Assembly (NCBI GenBank): GCA_023954475.1
Contig: JAMLHW010000001.1
Coordinates: 124,001 to 188,000, forward strand
Source: Anaerolineae bacterium
GTDB taxonomy: Bacteria; Chloroflexota; Anaerolineae; Promineifilales; Promineifilaceae
Direction: 5' to 3'
Length of the DNA stretch: 64,000 bases
The number at the start of each line of letters is the position of its first letter. The first letter of the stretch is position 1. Under the pieces are notes generated by a model that did no database searches, had not been told where the DNA came from, and saw only the letters and a program-made list of their open reading frames with translations. Made by a program: the position numbers and the translations under genes. This document shows positions 50,698 to 60,207 of the stretch, one piece after another.

Positions 50698-52470
50698 GTG
50701 AAAATAGTTGACATGGTGGCTTATCTCGCGCCAATTTCATTGCGGCAACAACTCCCAATTCCTTCAGCCAATGTCTTGATAGCGTTGTTGTTTTGTGCCG
50801 CCGTGATTGCCGGCGGATTGGCATTCTTTTTTTACTGGATGTCGACGCGACGGAAGCAGGTGGCGGCAGTGGATTCGGCCGAACCCGTCCAGCAGGGCAA
50901 TCCGGTTGAACACGCAACACCAGCGCAGCCGGCATTGTGGGACACATTGGTGCAAGTCAGCGGCGATGTAGCCAATGCATCCAGTTTGGGAGCAGCCATT
51001 CCCCATATTTTGCAGGGCATCTTGCATGTGACCGACGTGGACAGCGTGCGCACCGTCATCTTTAACCCTAGGGGTGGGCCACCGCTAATTCAGGTTGCCG
51101 GGGATGCATCTAGCGACATAGCTGCGCTCGATCGCCCGGTATTGTTGCTGACGCGCCACGAGAATGAATCGCAGTTGAATTCGGCCGATGTAGTCAGAGA
51201 ACGTCTCAAGATTGCCGCCGAGACGGCAGTGCCCGTGTCGTTTGTGGCGACCTTTGCGCTGAAATCTGCCGGCCGACTACTCGGCGTCATCTGGTTGGGG
51301 GGGCGCAATGCGCAGGAGTTGAGCGCTGAACAACTGGCTGTCACCCGCTCGCTCACGAATCAGGCTGCCGTTTTGGTCGCCAATGCTCGACTCTATGCCG
51401 AGGCAGAACAGAGTGTACGCCGTCTGCATGCCGTGTTAGCCAGCACGGCCGAACCGGTCGCTGTCATCGATCAGACAAATCGTTTCTATCTGGTCAATCC
51501 GGCGATGGCGGCTGCGTTTGGGATCGACGCGGCTGCTGTGAAAAGTCGACAAGTGGGCGATGTCATCGACGATCCGGCACTGCGCAGAATTTTGACTGAT
51601 GCGATTGATAAGGTGAACGGCTGCGAAATTTCGGCCGAAAAAGAGCAGATATTCACGGCCGGCGTCTCACCCATCGCAACTGCTGACGGCCTCGTCGGAC
51701 GCATCGTCGTTTTTCATGACATCACGCGCATCAAGCTAATCGACGCTCTTAAATCTGATTTTGTGTCCAACGTCTCCCACGATTTGCGCAACCCACTCGT
51801 CTATATGCGCGCTTATGTCAATATGCTCGACAAAGCCGGCCCGCTCAATGAAAAACAGACCGAATTTGCCGATTTCATCGACAAAGGCATCGATCGGATG
51901 CACGGTTTGATCACAGCACTGCTCGATCTCAGCCGCATTGAGTCGGGCATTGATATCGAACGCAGTGATGTCGATATCGTCGATTTGCTGGCTGAAACGG
52001 CCGAAACACACGCTGTCACAGCCGAACTGGCCGGCAATTCGCTTGCCGTGTCTGTGTCGCAACCGGACATACACGTTGTCGGCGACATCTGGCAACTGCG
52101 CATGGCGCTCGATAATCTGGTCAACAACGCGCTGAAATTCGCCGCCGGCAGTGGACAAATCACGTTGAGCGCCACCACATCGGCCGATGAAGTTATTATC
52201 GGCGTGACCGATCAGGGGCAGGGAATTGCACCTGAGGACATTGATCATCTGTTTGACAAATTTTATCGGGCGGCACGACCGACAACGCCGGTAGCATCCG
52301 GTTCCGGACTGGGATTGGCTATCGTCAAATCGGTGGCCGAACGCCACGGCGGTCGTGTGTGGTGCAAGAGTGAGCCGGAGAGAGGTAGCACATTTTACGT
52401 TGCATTACCCAAAACCCGGCATGTGGCCGCAAGCACGCCCAACACACGTGGTCAACTGGCAGTCAACTGA
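50698..52470 (+). CDS. Orphan sensor histidine kinase (TM-GAF-PAS-HisKA-HATPase)
   Basis: 590 residues from GTG at 50698; an ATG at 50713 is an alternative, and neither has a strong ribosome-binding site. One membrane segment (about 22-42), a GAF-like domain (about 75-235), a PAS domain (about 245-345), a HisKA domain with the phospho-acceptor His361 in NVSHDLRNPL, and an HATPase domain with N box DNLVNNALKFA, G1 DQGQGIAP and G2 GSGLGLAI. No response regulator is adjacent. Converges with rluD with a 19-bp overlap. Confidence 0.92.
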   Translation: MKIVDMVAYLAPISLRQQLPIPSANVLIALLFCAAVIAGGLAFFFYWMSTRRKQVAAVDSAEPVQQGNPVEHATPAQPALWDTLVQVSGDVANASSLGAAIPHILQGILHVTDVDSVRTVIFNPRGGPPLIQVAGDASSDIAALDRPVLLLTRHENESQLNSADVVRERLKIAAETAVPVSFVATFALKSAGRLLGVIWLGGRNAQELSAEQLAVTRSLTNQAAVLVANARLYAEAEQSVRRLHAVLASTAEPVAVIDQTNRFYLVNPAMAAAFGIDAAAVKSRQVGDVIDDPALRRILTDAIDKVNGCEISAEKEQIFTAGVSPIATADGLVGRIVVFHDITRIKLIDALKSDFVSNVSHDLRNPLVYMRAYVNMLDKAGPLNEKQTEFADFIDKGIDRMHGLITALLDLSRIESGIDIERSDVDIVDLLAETAETHAVTAELAGNSLAVSVSQPDIHVVGDIWQLRMALDNLVNNALKFAAGSGQITLSATTSADEVIIGVTDQGQGIAPEDIDHLFDKFYRAARPTTPVASGSGLGLAIVKSVAERHGGRVWCKSEPERGSTFYVALPKTRHVAASTPNTRGQLAVN

Positions 52471-53378
52471 TCAATAATTGCCTGTAAATCAGCGGGAAGC
52501 TCGGCCTCGAGCCGCAAAGGCTGGTCATCAGAAGGGCGGCGCATCGTCAACACAGCCGCGTGCAGGAATTGACGCCGTAACTGCAATGATGGTTTGCGCC
52601 GTCCGTACACCGTGTCGCCGACGATGGGGAAACCAATATAGGCCAGATGGACACGGATTTGATGGGTGCGGCCCGTGTGCAGGTCGCAGCGCACCAATGT
52701 GTGATCTTCAAAAAATGTCTCCGCAACATAGCTGGTTTGCGCCGGTCGGGAAGAGGCAGAACTGCCGGGGGGAATGACGGTCATCTTTTTGCGCTGGCGG
52801 GGATCGCGGCCAATCGGCGCGTCGATCAGCGCCTGGGACGGATGAATCAGGCCGTCTACCAATGCCAGATACTCTTTCTCAACAGTGCGCTCTTTGAACT
52901 GGTTTTGCAGATAGCGTAAGGCGTTATCGTTTTTGGCGATGACGATCAGGCCGGATGTGTCTTTGTCCAGACGATGGACGATGCCGGGTCGCCGTTCGCC
53001 GCCGATGCCGGGCAGATCGGGGCAGTGATGCAGCACGGCATTGACCAGTGTGCCGCTGTCATGCCCGGCGGCGGGATGAACCACCAAATCGGCCGATTTG
53101 TTCACTACGAGCATATCGTCATCTTCATAGCGAATGTCGAGGGGAATTGCCTCGGCCACCAGACCTGTGTCGGCTACTGGAGGCAATGCTGCCACTATCT
53201 GCTCGCCGCCTTCCAGCCGCATACTCGGCTTGGCCGGTGCGCCGTTGACAGTCACAAAGCCTTCTTTGATGTAGCGTTGCCACTGTACCCGTGACCAGTC
53301 GGGCATGGTCTGTGCCAGCGCCTGATCCAGTCGTTTGCCGGGTAAATCGAGCGAGAACGCCAGCGTCGTGTCAGTCAT
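52452..53378 (-). CDS. RluD-family 23S rRNA pseudouridine synthase
   Basis: 308 residues from ATG at 53378, 8 bp inside the end of lspA. An N-terminal S4 RNA-binding domain (RLDQALAQTMPDWSRVQWQR, VNGAPAKPSMRL) is followed by the catalytic RluA/RluD domain with the Asp in HRLDKDTSGLIVIAK and the C-terminal RTHQIRVHLAYIGFPIVGD. It isomerises uridines in the large-subunit rRNA. RluD next to lspA is a widely conserved pairing. Confidence 0.92.
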   Translation of the reverse strand: MTDTTLAFSLDLPGKRLDQALAQTMPDWSRVQWQRYIKEGFVTVNGAPAKPSMRLEGGEQIVAALPPVADTGLVAEAIPLDIRYEDDDMLVVNKSADLVVHPAAGHDSGTLVNAVLHHCPDLPGIGGERRPGIVHRLDKDTSGLIVIAKNDNALRYLQNQFKERTVEKEYLALVDGLIHPSQALIDAPIGRDPRQRKKMTVIPPGSSASSRPAQTSYVAETFFEDHTLVRCDLHTGRTHQIRVHLAYIGFPIVGDTVYGRRKPSLQLRRQFLHAAVLTMRRPSDDQPLRLEAELPADLQAIIDQLTAS

Positions 53379-53961
53379 CGGCCGATTGCGGTACTGTTTC
53401 AAGGCTGGCCGGGTCTTTGATCATGACAATCGCCAGCAAAATGACACCGGCGACAATCGCCATATCCGCCACATTGAACACGGCCCAATCAGCCAACGGC
53501 ACATTGATGACCGAACTGAGATCGAAGTCGAGAAAATCCGTCACGTGTCCTTGCCGCAGGCGGTCGATCAAATTGCCCACTGCACCCCCAAACAACAAAC
53601 CCAGGGCGATGCGCACCAGTTTGCTCTGCGTCTGCAGCGAAAAGTTGTACCAGACGATGACAGCGGCAACGACCACTGCCAAAATGGTGAAGATGAGGGA
53701 GCCGCTGGAGAATAAACCAAATGCAGCACCTCTGTTGGCGACGTGCGCCAGTTGGAAATACGGGTACAGGCCGGGAAACGGCGCAACGGCAGTATTGAGC
53801 GGCATGGTGGCTTCCACCCGCCATTTGCTAATCTGATCGATCAGCAGCACCAGTAACGCCACCAAAACGGCGAGGCGTTGGCTGTGCTTGACGGCTGCGC
53901 TGTGCGACGGATTGCGTGTGGAACGCTTGTTGTCTTGTAAGTTGGTGTTATCGGTTGTCAT
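53371..53961 (-). CDS. lspA: Lipoprotein signal peptidase (LspA, signal peptidase II)
   Basis: 196 residues from ATG at 53961. Four transmembrane segments with the two catalytic aspartates in GGAVGNLIDRL and FNVADMAI, plus the conserved NRGAAFGLF. The N-terminal 35 residues are an extra hydrophilic, basic stretch. It cleaves prolipoproteins, of which this window encodes at least six. Overlaps rluD by 8 bp, so the two are coupled. Confidence 0.94.
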   Translation of the reverse strand: MTTDNTNLQDNKRSTRNPSHSAAVKHSQRLAVLVALLVLLIDQISKWRVEATMPLNTAVAPFPGLYPYFQLAHVANRGAAFGLFSSGSLIFTILAVVVAAVIVWYNFSLQTQSKLVRIALGLLFGGAVGNLIDRLRQGHVTDFLDFDLSSVINVPLADWAVFNVADMAIVAGVILLAIVMIKDPASLETVPQSADD

Positions 53962-54018
53962 AAAAGTTGTGACTCTTTTGCTGAGCAAACGGTTCAGTAC
54001 ACTGTAACGAGAGCTTTC

Positions 54019-54075
54019 AGAAGCCTGGCTTTTGCTATGAGTAGCGTTTGCACCAGACGAAAAAGCCAGGCTTCT
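54019..54075. repeat. Long-loop inverted repeat (AGAAGCCTGGCTTTT)
   Basis: AGAAGCCTGGCTTTT (54019-54033) and its exact 15-bp complement (54061-54075) flank a 27-nt loop; TTTTATT follows on the plus strand. It matches in design, not sequence, the AAACCGGGTTT inverted repeats at 10.5 and 38.7 kb. It lies just after the minus-strand methyltransferase gene and may help end its transcript. Confidence 0.6.
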
Positions 54076-54100
54076 TTTATTACAGAGTGTTCAGTTTGCA

Positions 54101-54775
54101 TTATGGTGATTCTACACCGATTTTTCGTGCGACCACAACGGTGACGGTGCTGCGCGGCAGTGTAATCATGTGTTGTTCAGATGAAAAACCAGCGGTGAGC
54201 AGGTGACTTTGCCAGAATGCATCCACGTTGTCACTATTTTCGGCCGATTTTCGTTGTCCGGTCAGTATATAGAGCCAATCGATGAACACGGCTAGTACAC
54301 CGCCTGTCACGCTGCCGTCAGGCACAATGACCAGAACGCCGCCCGGTCGCAAACAGCGGCGAGCGGCAGCCAGTGTTTCTGACTGGATGATAAACGGGGT
54401 GGGAAACGTGCTGAGGATGCTGTCAAAGGTTTCGGCCGCAAACGGCAGCGCCTGCACCCGACTCTGCACTACCGGCGTCTGCGCGTGGCGCACGCGACGA
54501 CGCGCCATGCGCACCATCGTCGGCGATAAATCGATACCTGTTACGTCATAGCCGGCGCGAGCCAGCGCAACGAGCATATGCCCCGGACCGTGGGCGATCT
54601 CCAACACCCGCTTGCCCTCAATAAACGGTAGCGCGGCCAGTTGCCACTGTCGCCATTGCCCCAGCGAGACAGTCCAACTGACGAAATCGTACGTCCACGC
54701 CAGTTGATTGTAGAGCAGGTGGAATCCCCAGCGTATGAGCCGCTGCCACAGGGTTGTCACAATCGATTGAGCCAT
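54101..54775 (-). CDS. Class I SAM-dependent methyltransferase
   Basis: 224 residues. Rossmann motif I VLEIAHGPGHMLVALARAG, acidic strand-2 end TGIDLSPTMVRMARRR, motif III region LRPGGVLVIVPDG. The N-terminus has a hydrophobic/aromatic stretch (FHLLYNQLAWTYDFVSWTVS), as in UbiE-like enzymes acting on lipids or quinones. Substrate unknown. Its start lies within the promoter region of the divergent methyltransferase gene. Confidence 0.85.
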   Translation of the reverse strand: MAQSIVTTLWQRLIRWGFHLLYNQLAWTYDFVSWTVSLGQWRQWQLAALPFIEGKRVLEIAHGPGHMLVALARAGYDVTGIDLSPTMVRMARRRVRHAQTPVVQSRVQALPFAAETFDSILSTFPTPFIIQSETLAAARRCLRPGGVLVIVPDGSVTGGVLAVFIDWLYILTGQRKSAENSDNVDAFWQSHLLTAGFSSEQHMITLPRSTVTVVVARKIGVESP

Positions 54776-54796
54776 TTTACCAACCGATTGTATACT
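54767..54796 (+). promoter_or_regulatory. Promoter giving a leaderless mRNA
   Basis: TTGAGC (54767-54772), 18-bp spacer, TATACT (54791-54796). The predicted start falls at 54803-54805, on the ATG at 54805. It overlaps the 5' end of the divergent methyltransferase gene. Confidence 0.6.
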
Positions 54797-54804
54797 ACAG
54801 CGTG

Positions 54805-55992
54805 ATGATGAGTACAGAATTCAAGCAAATCGTCCGCGAGCGCATCCTGGACAGCGACCAGTTTATCGAAGCGACGTTCAAAGGGCAGCAGCGCGGCCAT
54901 ACTGTCCCCTGGCAGCGCGTGACGCTGCGTCCGGTCCTGGTCAAGGGCACGCGCCACCTGCAAATTTCCTGGTTTGATGGGCAACAAGATAGGACCGGAA
55001 ATTTTCTGGAAGACGCTGCTGCGGAGGTGGACCGCCTATTGACGCTGCCGTTTAACAGCATTGTGGTCAAGACGCGTGAAGGCACTGTCTCGGTGCAATT
55101 CACAAAAAAAGGCAAGGCACTGGTGCATCAGCATCGGCAGACGAGCGCATCGGCCGATTTGTCTCATGATCGCCGCAAAGACCATCCGCTGCCCGATGAC
55201 CGCCCCGATCCGTTTCTGCAAGCAGTTGGCATCATGTCGGCCGAAGGCAAGATTCGCCCGCGCTACGCCGGCAAATACAAGCAGATCAACGAGTTTATCC
55301 GCCTGCTAGCCGCGACCGGCGAACTGGATGCACTGGGCGATGAGTCCATTCACGTCGTCGATCTCGGCTGCGGCAGCGCCTACCTGACGTTCGCGCTTTA
55401 CCACTACCTGACGGCGACGCGTGGTTTGACGGTGTCGTTGACGGGTGTCGATCTCAAGGCAGATCTGATGGCACGACACGCCGTAAAATTGCGTGATCTG
55501 GGATGGCCGGCCATGCAATTTGTCGAGTCGCGCATTATTGACTACGTGCCGGAGACACCGCCGGACATTGTCGTGGCACTGCACGCGTGCGATACGGCGA
55601 CGGATGAGGCGATTGCACAGGGTATTCGCCACCAAAGCCGCATGATTTTCTGTGCGCCATGCTGCCACCATCACGTGCAGGCGCAGTTAGCACAACAGGC
55701 AGTTCCCGATCCTTTTCGGCCGATCATGCGTCATGGCATTTTGCGCGAGGAAATGGGCACATTGCTCACCGACGCACTGCGAGCGCTGATCCTGCGCATC
55801 ATGGGGTACCGGACAGATGTCATCGAGTTTGTTTCGGCCGAACATACGCCCAAAAATAATTTGATCCGCGCCGTCCGCCGCACCGCACCGGGCGACCCGC
55901 AGTTTGTGCAAGAATACGAGGCGCTCAAGCAATTTTGGGGCGTTACACCGTATTTGGAGACGTTGCTGGGCGACCGCTTCCCGAAAGCGTGA
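54805..55992 (+). CDS. SAM-dependent methyltransferase (METTL25/GSTCD-like)
   Basis: 395 residues from ATG at 54805 (a second ATG follows immediately). The N-terminal 150 residues are an uncharacterised domain. The methyltransferase domain starts about 190 with HVVDLGCGSAYLTFALYHYL, and has LTGVDLKADLMARHAV, VALHACDTATDEAI and the Cys/His cluster CAPCCHHHVQAQL typical of METTL25/GSTCD-like and DUF-type rRNA methyltransferases. Substrate likely RNA or a tRNA/rRNA base, by family only. Leaderless promoter upstream; converges with the nucleotidase gene. Confidence 0.85.
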   Translation: MMSTEFKQIVRERILDSDQFIEATFKGQQRGHTVPWQRVTLRPVLVKGTRHLQISWFDGQQDRTGNFLEDAAAEVDRLLTLPFNSIVVKTREGTVSVQFTKKGKALVHQHRQTSASADLSHDRRKDHPLPDDRPDPFLQAVGIMSAEGKIRPRYAGKYKQINEFIRLLAATGELDALGDESIHVVDLGCGSAYLTFALYHYLTATRGLTVSLTGVDLKADLMARHAVKLRDLGWPAMQFVESRIIDYVPETPPDIVVALHACDTATDEAIAQGIRHQSRMIFCAPCCHHHVQAQLAQQAVPDPFRPIMRHGILREEMGTLLTDALRALILRIMGYRTDVIEFVSAEHTPKNNLIRAVRRTAPGDPQFVQEYEALKQFWGVTPYLETLLGDRFPKA

Positions 55993-55998
55993 GGGCAC

Positions 55999-57582
55999 TC
56001 ATCGGCCGAGTTGGGCAATGGCGTCGTCGAGCGGATTTTCGGCCGAACTATTCTGTGCAATCATCCAGTCCAGCGTCGGTTGCCGCCAGTCAATGGCGGT
56101 GTTGTAGCCGTCGGGATCGGCCTCTGCCAGCAGCGTGAAATCATCACCGCCCGCGTACATGAAATCGCTGACCAGAACTGAGTAGATTTCATCGTCTACC
56201 AATAGCTCCCCCGTCCGCGTCAATTCCCAGTCACCGTTTGCCTTGCGTATCAGTCCGCCGACGGCAACGCGATCAGCGGTCGTAATCGTGCGTATCAGGT
56301 CAGCCCCGCTCAACTGCACATCAACCAGCACATTGTTAAACGGCGACACACTGATGAAGTCAGCGTAGGTGATCGGCCCGGCACGCAAATCGTCGCGCAT
56401 GCCCCCCAGATTGGTCAGAGCCACATCAGCGGTCGGGATCATTTCCAGCCATGTTTCTGTGATCAATTTCTGCATCGTGGGGCTTTGGCGCTTAATCGTC
56501 TCGCCCAGATAGCCTATGGTGACATCGAGTTCGGCGTCAGTCGCCGCCTGCCAGCGGTCGATGATTGCCTGCACGGCGGGATCGGCTGCACCGCCGCTAT
56601 TTTCTGCTGTTCCAGAGGTAATGACGCTAACTGAACCGTCGTTCAGATCAATGCTCAGGTCAGCCCAGGCGTAGCTGCGCAAATGGCCGCCGCCGATAAG
56701 CGTGACAAAAGATTCGGCCGAATCCGCCACCAGCTCATTGCAATGCCCGCCGCCCAACAAATGCACGCCCAACTCGACCGCTGACGGCACCAGTTGAACC
56801 AATTCGCGCTCGCACAGGTGAGCCGGCACGACGATCAGATCGATATCTTCTGCCTGTATCTGCGGTACGATTTCGCGTAGTGCTGTTTCGTAATCGATAA
56901 AATCGAAAGGTTCGACATTGTAAGGCGCGGTGGTTTGCGGCGTTGTCGTCGTCGTCAAACCGATGATGCCGATGCGCACGCCGTTGCGTTCGACCACGGT
57001 GTACGGCTGCACGCCTAGATCGATGGGTACGGCTCCAGTATCTTTGTAGCGCATGTTGGCGCTGACAAACGGAAAATTCGACTGTGCTGCTCGTGCTTCA
57101 AGCCCGGCGATGCCAAAGTCAAACTCGTGATTGCCGATGGCAGCAGCGGCGTATCCCATTGCATTGAGCGCTTCGGCCATGCTTTCGCCCTCAAACCAGG
57201 TCGAAATGGCCGGGCCTGTCCACATGTCGCCGCCGCTGAGAATCAGACAACTGTCGTCAGCAAAGCAAGTGTGATTGGCGTGCCACAAGCCGAGCAAGTT
57301 GGCTGCGCTGCTACCTTCCTGGTTGCCTGCCATCCAGCCGTGTTCGTCATTTGTGTACAGCACCGTCACTGTGCGCACGCTGTCTGCAATCGAGTCGGTC
57401 GCGACTGGTTCCGGCGTTGCGGTGGCAGGTGGCTCAGTGGCAGGAAGCTCGGTAGCGGTTGGTTCGCCACTATTTGTCGCTGTCGGCTGGGCACTGGCAG
57501 GCAGCGCTGGTTCATCGGCCGAAAACTGACGGCAGGCAGCCAACAGCAACAAAATCGCACTTAACAAAATCAATCGCTTCAT
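55999..57582 (-). CDS. Exported 5'-nucleotidase/UshA-like lipoprotein
   Basis: 527 residues. Lipoprotein signal LLLLAAC (Cys 17), a Pro/Thr-rich spacer (about 25-65), an N-terminal metallophosphatase domain (TVLYTNDEHGW, LSGGDMWTG, AIGNHEFDFG with metal-binding Asp/His/Asn, VPAHLCER, GGGHCNEL) and a C-terminal 5'-nucleotidase domain (LTNLGGMRDDL, ITYADFISVSPFNN, YAGGDDFTL). It hydrolyses nucleotides outside the cell for phosphate or nucleoside salvage. Its start overlaps the SDR stop by 1 bp (TAATG). Confidence 0.93.
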   Translation of the reverse strand: MKRLILLSAILLLLAACRQFSADEPALPASAQPTATNSGEPTATELPATEPPATATPEPVATDSIADSVRTVTVLYTNDEHGWMAGNQEGSSAANLLGLWHANHTCFADDSCLILSGGDMWTGPAISTWFEGESMAEALNAMGYAAAAIGNHEFDFGIAGLEARAAQSNFPFVSANMRYKDTGAVPIDLGVQPYTVVERNGVRIGIIGLTTTTTPQTTAPYNVEPFDFIDYETALREIVPQIQAEDIDLIVVPAHLCERELVQLVPSAVELGVHLLGGGHCNELVADSAESFVTLIGGGHLRSYAWADLSIDLNDGSVSVITSGTAENSGGAADPAVQAIIDRWQAATDAELDVTIGYLGETIKRQSPTMQKLITETWLEMIPTADVALTNLGGMRDDLRAGPITYADFISVSPFNNVLVDVQLSGADLIRTITTADRVAVGGLIRKANGDWELTRTGELLVDDEIYSVLVSDFMYAGGDDFTLLAEADPDGYNTAIDWRQPTLDWMIAQNSSAENPLDDAIAQLGR

Positions 57583-58343
57583 TAGCGCATCACCATCCCG
57601 CCATCTACCGTAATCGTACTGCCGGTGAGATAGCTACTGGCATCACTGGCCAGGAAAAGGACTGTTTGAGCAATTTCTTCGGCCGAACCGAGGCGCCCCA
57701 GCGGCACCAGTTTTTCCCATTCCGCCCGTTTCTCGGGATCATCCGCGCCCATCCGCTGTGTCATCGGTGTGTCTACAATACCCGGCAGCACTGTGTTAAC
57801 ACGAATGCCGTATGCGGCAAACTCCCGCGCACATTCCCGCGCAAAACCGACCACGCCCGCTTTGGAAGCGCAATACGCGGCGCGGTTCGCCAGCGGTTTT
57901 TCCACGCCTGCCGTCGAGGCGATGTTGACGATGACGCCTCCGCCTGCATCCTTCATCACCCGCCCGCACAGTTGACTCATGAAAAAGACGCCTTTCAAAT
58001 TGACATCGATGCAGCGCTGCCAATCCCATTCGTCAAACGTGAGAATCGACCCGGCCGGCTCGACGGCAGCGTTGTTGACGAGTATGTCGAGCCGATCCCA
58101 TTCAGCACGGGTCGTTTCGATGAGATGGACACATTGGAACTTGTTAGCAATATCGGCCGAAATACTCACCGCGTTCCCACCGTCATCCCGAATCGCCTGC
58201 GCGACCCGTTCTGCCTTATCCGGATTGATGTCATTGACCGCTACCCGCGCCCCGGCGGCAGACAGCGTATGTGCAATCGCCGCACCGATACCCTGTCCGG
58301 CTCCGGTGACGATAGCGACGCGTTCGTTAAGTGGGAATGTCAT
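57582..58343 (-). CDS. Short-chain dehydrogenase/reductase (SDR)
   Basis: 253 residues from ATG at 58343; an ATG at 58367 would add 8 residues. Classical SDR: NAD(P) motif VTGAGQGIGAAIA, NNAAV, catalytic Ser in NIASTAG, YCASK (Tyr-x3-Lys), and PGIVDTPMT. The Asp at the end of strand 2 (AVNDINPDKA) favours NAD(H). Length and C-terminal LTGSTITVDGGMVMR are typical of FabG/glucose dehydrogenase-like enzymes; substrate unknown. Coupled to the nucleotidase gene downstream. Confidence 0.9.
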   Translation of the reverse strand: MTFPLNERVAIVTGAGQGIGAAIAHTLSAAGARVAVNDINPDKAERVAQAIRDDGGNAVSISADIANKFQCVHLIETTRAEWDRLDILVNNAAVEPAGSILTFDEWDWQRCIDVNLKGVFFMSQLCGRVMKDAGGGVIVNIASTAGVEKPLANRAAYCASKAGVVGFARECAREFAAYGIRVNTVLPGIVDTPMTQRMGADDPEKRAEWEKLVPLGRLGSAEEIAQTVLFLASDASSYLTGSTITVDGGMVMR

Positions 58344-58411
58344 TGAATTGAATCTGCTCCTGATCATTTGTGTGAATGATAGACGGAAAGGAAAGGTGCG
58401 GCAACAGTGGG

Positions 58412-58417
58412 TATAAT
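58412..58417 (+). promoter_or_regulatory. -10 element 12 bp before the glycosyltransferase ATG
   Basis: A perfect TATAAT at 58412-58417 puts the predicted start about 6 nt before the ATG at 58430, giving a nearly leaderless mRNA with no space for a ribosome-binding site. No clear -35. Confidence 0.5.
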
Positions 58418-58429
58418 TGCCACACGCTT

Positions 58430-60061
58430 ATGGATACCTTCTTTGCTGTGACCAACAATACGTTGCGCCGCTTCGTCGGCTGGAGCGAGCGTCGTTCGCC
58501 GTGGCTGTGGCGTGGCCTGGCGGTCGCCGTCCTCATCCTCATTACCGCGTTCAACATTTCGCAGACGACGCAGCTCGTCAACGGCGAACGCTACTTCTGG
58601 CTCGATGACGACCAGATGATCGCCATGCGCTATGCGCGGCACCTGGCGGAAGGTTCCGGGCCGGTCTGGAACCCCGGCGAACGTGTTGAAGGGTATACCA
58701 ATCCGTTATGGGTTGTCGTCATGGCCGGCGTTCACTTGCTGCCGATCAGCACAGCGATCACGTCTTTGGTCATCAAATTGATCGCACTGGCATTGGCAGT
58801 TACCGTGCTGTTGCTCAGTGAACGCCTACTGCGAACGTTGGCTCCGCAAGCACGCTTGGCTGTTCCGTTTTTGCTGATCGGTTTGGCGCTGTGTGTGGAT
58901 GTGTTTTACTGGTCGACGAACGGTTTTGAGACGACATTGCTGACGGCGTTGTTTTTGTGGGTCGTGGTGCGGATGGTGCGCGAATCGGCCGAATCCACTC
59001 CCAAAGTCACCACCTACCTCCTGCTCGGCCTGATCCCGCTCGTCCGCTCCGACGCATATTACGTCTGGGCATCAGCCGCTATACTGGCCTTGCTCATCAC
59101 ACCCAACCGGCGCCGCACCGTGAGCTATCTGGCGCTGTCGCTGCTGCTGCCGCTGACCCATGTGCTGTGGCGACGAGTCTACTATGGCGCGTGGCTGCCC
59201 AATACCTATTTGCTCAAGGTGAGCGGCCTCGACGGAACATTGCGGCGTGGTTTTTCACAATGGCTGATATTTGTCCGCGCTTATGCTGTGATGCTGGCGG
59301 TAGCGACAATTGGCGTTGTCATGCTGCGTGACCGTCGCATCGTTGGTCTTTACGCTGGGTTTGTCATCGGTTCGCTGTATATCTTCATGGTTGGCGACGA
59401 TATTTTCAAGTTCAATCGCTTTATGGCGTTTATCGTCCCGGCGCTTTTTGTCGCTGCTTTGATGACGGCGTATCAATTCGGCCGAAACCACACACGAGCA
59501 CGTTACCTGTTGTACGTAGTGCTGGCTGTTGCTGTCATCTTTGCCGGTGGGTTGCCCCACCCGCGTGAACTCGTGTCGGTTAACGGTGGGCCGGAACGCG
59601 CCATTGCTCCGGCGCTGCTCGTGCGCGACTTCAGCGCCCCAGACAGTTCGATTGCCGTCTGGGCAGCGGGAACTGCACCCTATTTCAGTGAACGGTACAC
59701 ATTCGATTTGTTGGGCAAATCAGATGCCGTCATCGCGCAACTGCCGCCGCGACCAGGCGTTTCGGTAGCGCATAACAAATTTGACATGGATTACAGTCTC
59801 AGTTTGCAGCCGGACTTCGTGTTTACATTTTTCCCGTCAGCCTATGTCGATGAGGTTGTTGCACAGCCGCAGAGTGTTTTGCTCGATCAATGGCGCAATT
59901 CCTACTCGTTTTCGCTGATACTCTCACCCGAATTTGCCGCGCATTATTACCCGAATCCAGTGGAATTGGCGTATCTGCAGCGCAATAATGCGTTGTATAT
60001 TCATGGAGATTCGGCCGAATTGCTCACCCTAGACAAATGGCAAAATCCGGAAGTTGAATGA
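58430..60061 (+). CDS. GT-C family membrane glycosyltransferase (AftB-like)
   Basis: 543 residues from ATG at 58430. About ten transmembrane segments and the first-loop motif WLDDDQMIAMRYARHLAEGS, then WNPGERVEGYTNPLW, the DD...RYA.N/H hallmark of GT-C enzymes using polyprenyl-phosphate sugars (AftB and related arabinofuranosyl/mannosyl transferases). A soluble C-terminal domain (about 410-543) faces outward. It probably glycosylates cell-wall polymers or proteins outside the membrane. Confidence 0.82.
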   Translation: MDTFFAVTNNTLRRFVGWSERRSPWLWRGLAVAVLILITAFNISQTTQLVNGERYFWLDDDQMIAMRYARHLAEGSGPVWNPGERVEGYTNPLWVVVMAGVHLLPISTAITSLVIKLIALALAVTVLLLSERLLRTLAPQARLAVPFLLIGLALCVDVFYWSTNGFETTLLTALFLWVVVRMVRESAESTPKVTTYLLLGLIPLVRSDAYYVWASAAILALLITPNRRRTVSYLALSLLLPLTHVLWRRVYYGAWLPNTYLLKVSGLDGTLRRGFSQWLIFVRAYAVMLAVATIGVVMLRDRRIVGLYAGFVIGSLYIFMVGDDIFKFNRFMAFIVPALFVAALMTAYQFGRNHTRARYLLYVVLAVAVIFAGGLPHPRELVSVNGGPERAIAPALLVRDFSAPDSSIAVWAAGTAPYFSERYTFDLLGKSDAVIAQLPPRPGVSVAHNKFDMDYSLSLQPDFVFTFFPSAYVDEVVAQPQSVLLDQWRNSYSFSLILSPEFAAHYYPNPVELAYLQRNNALYIHGDSAELLTLDKWQNPEVE

Positions 60062-60207
60062 AAGTTAAGGCAAAATGATTGCACAGAGGCTGAATACCCA
60101 TTACAGTATCGAGCTTGGAATCAGTTTGATGACTGACCTAACCCTGTCTACAAAATCAACCAATGGCTTTTGTTGATTCAATAACCACTTAACCAGGAGA
60201 TCGTGTT

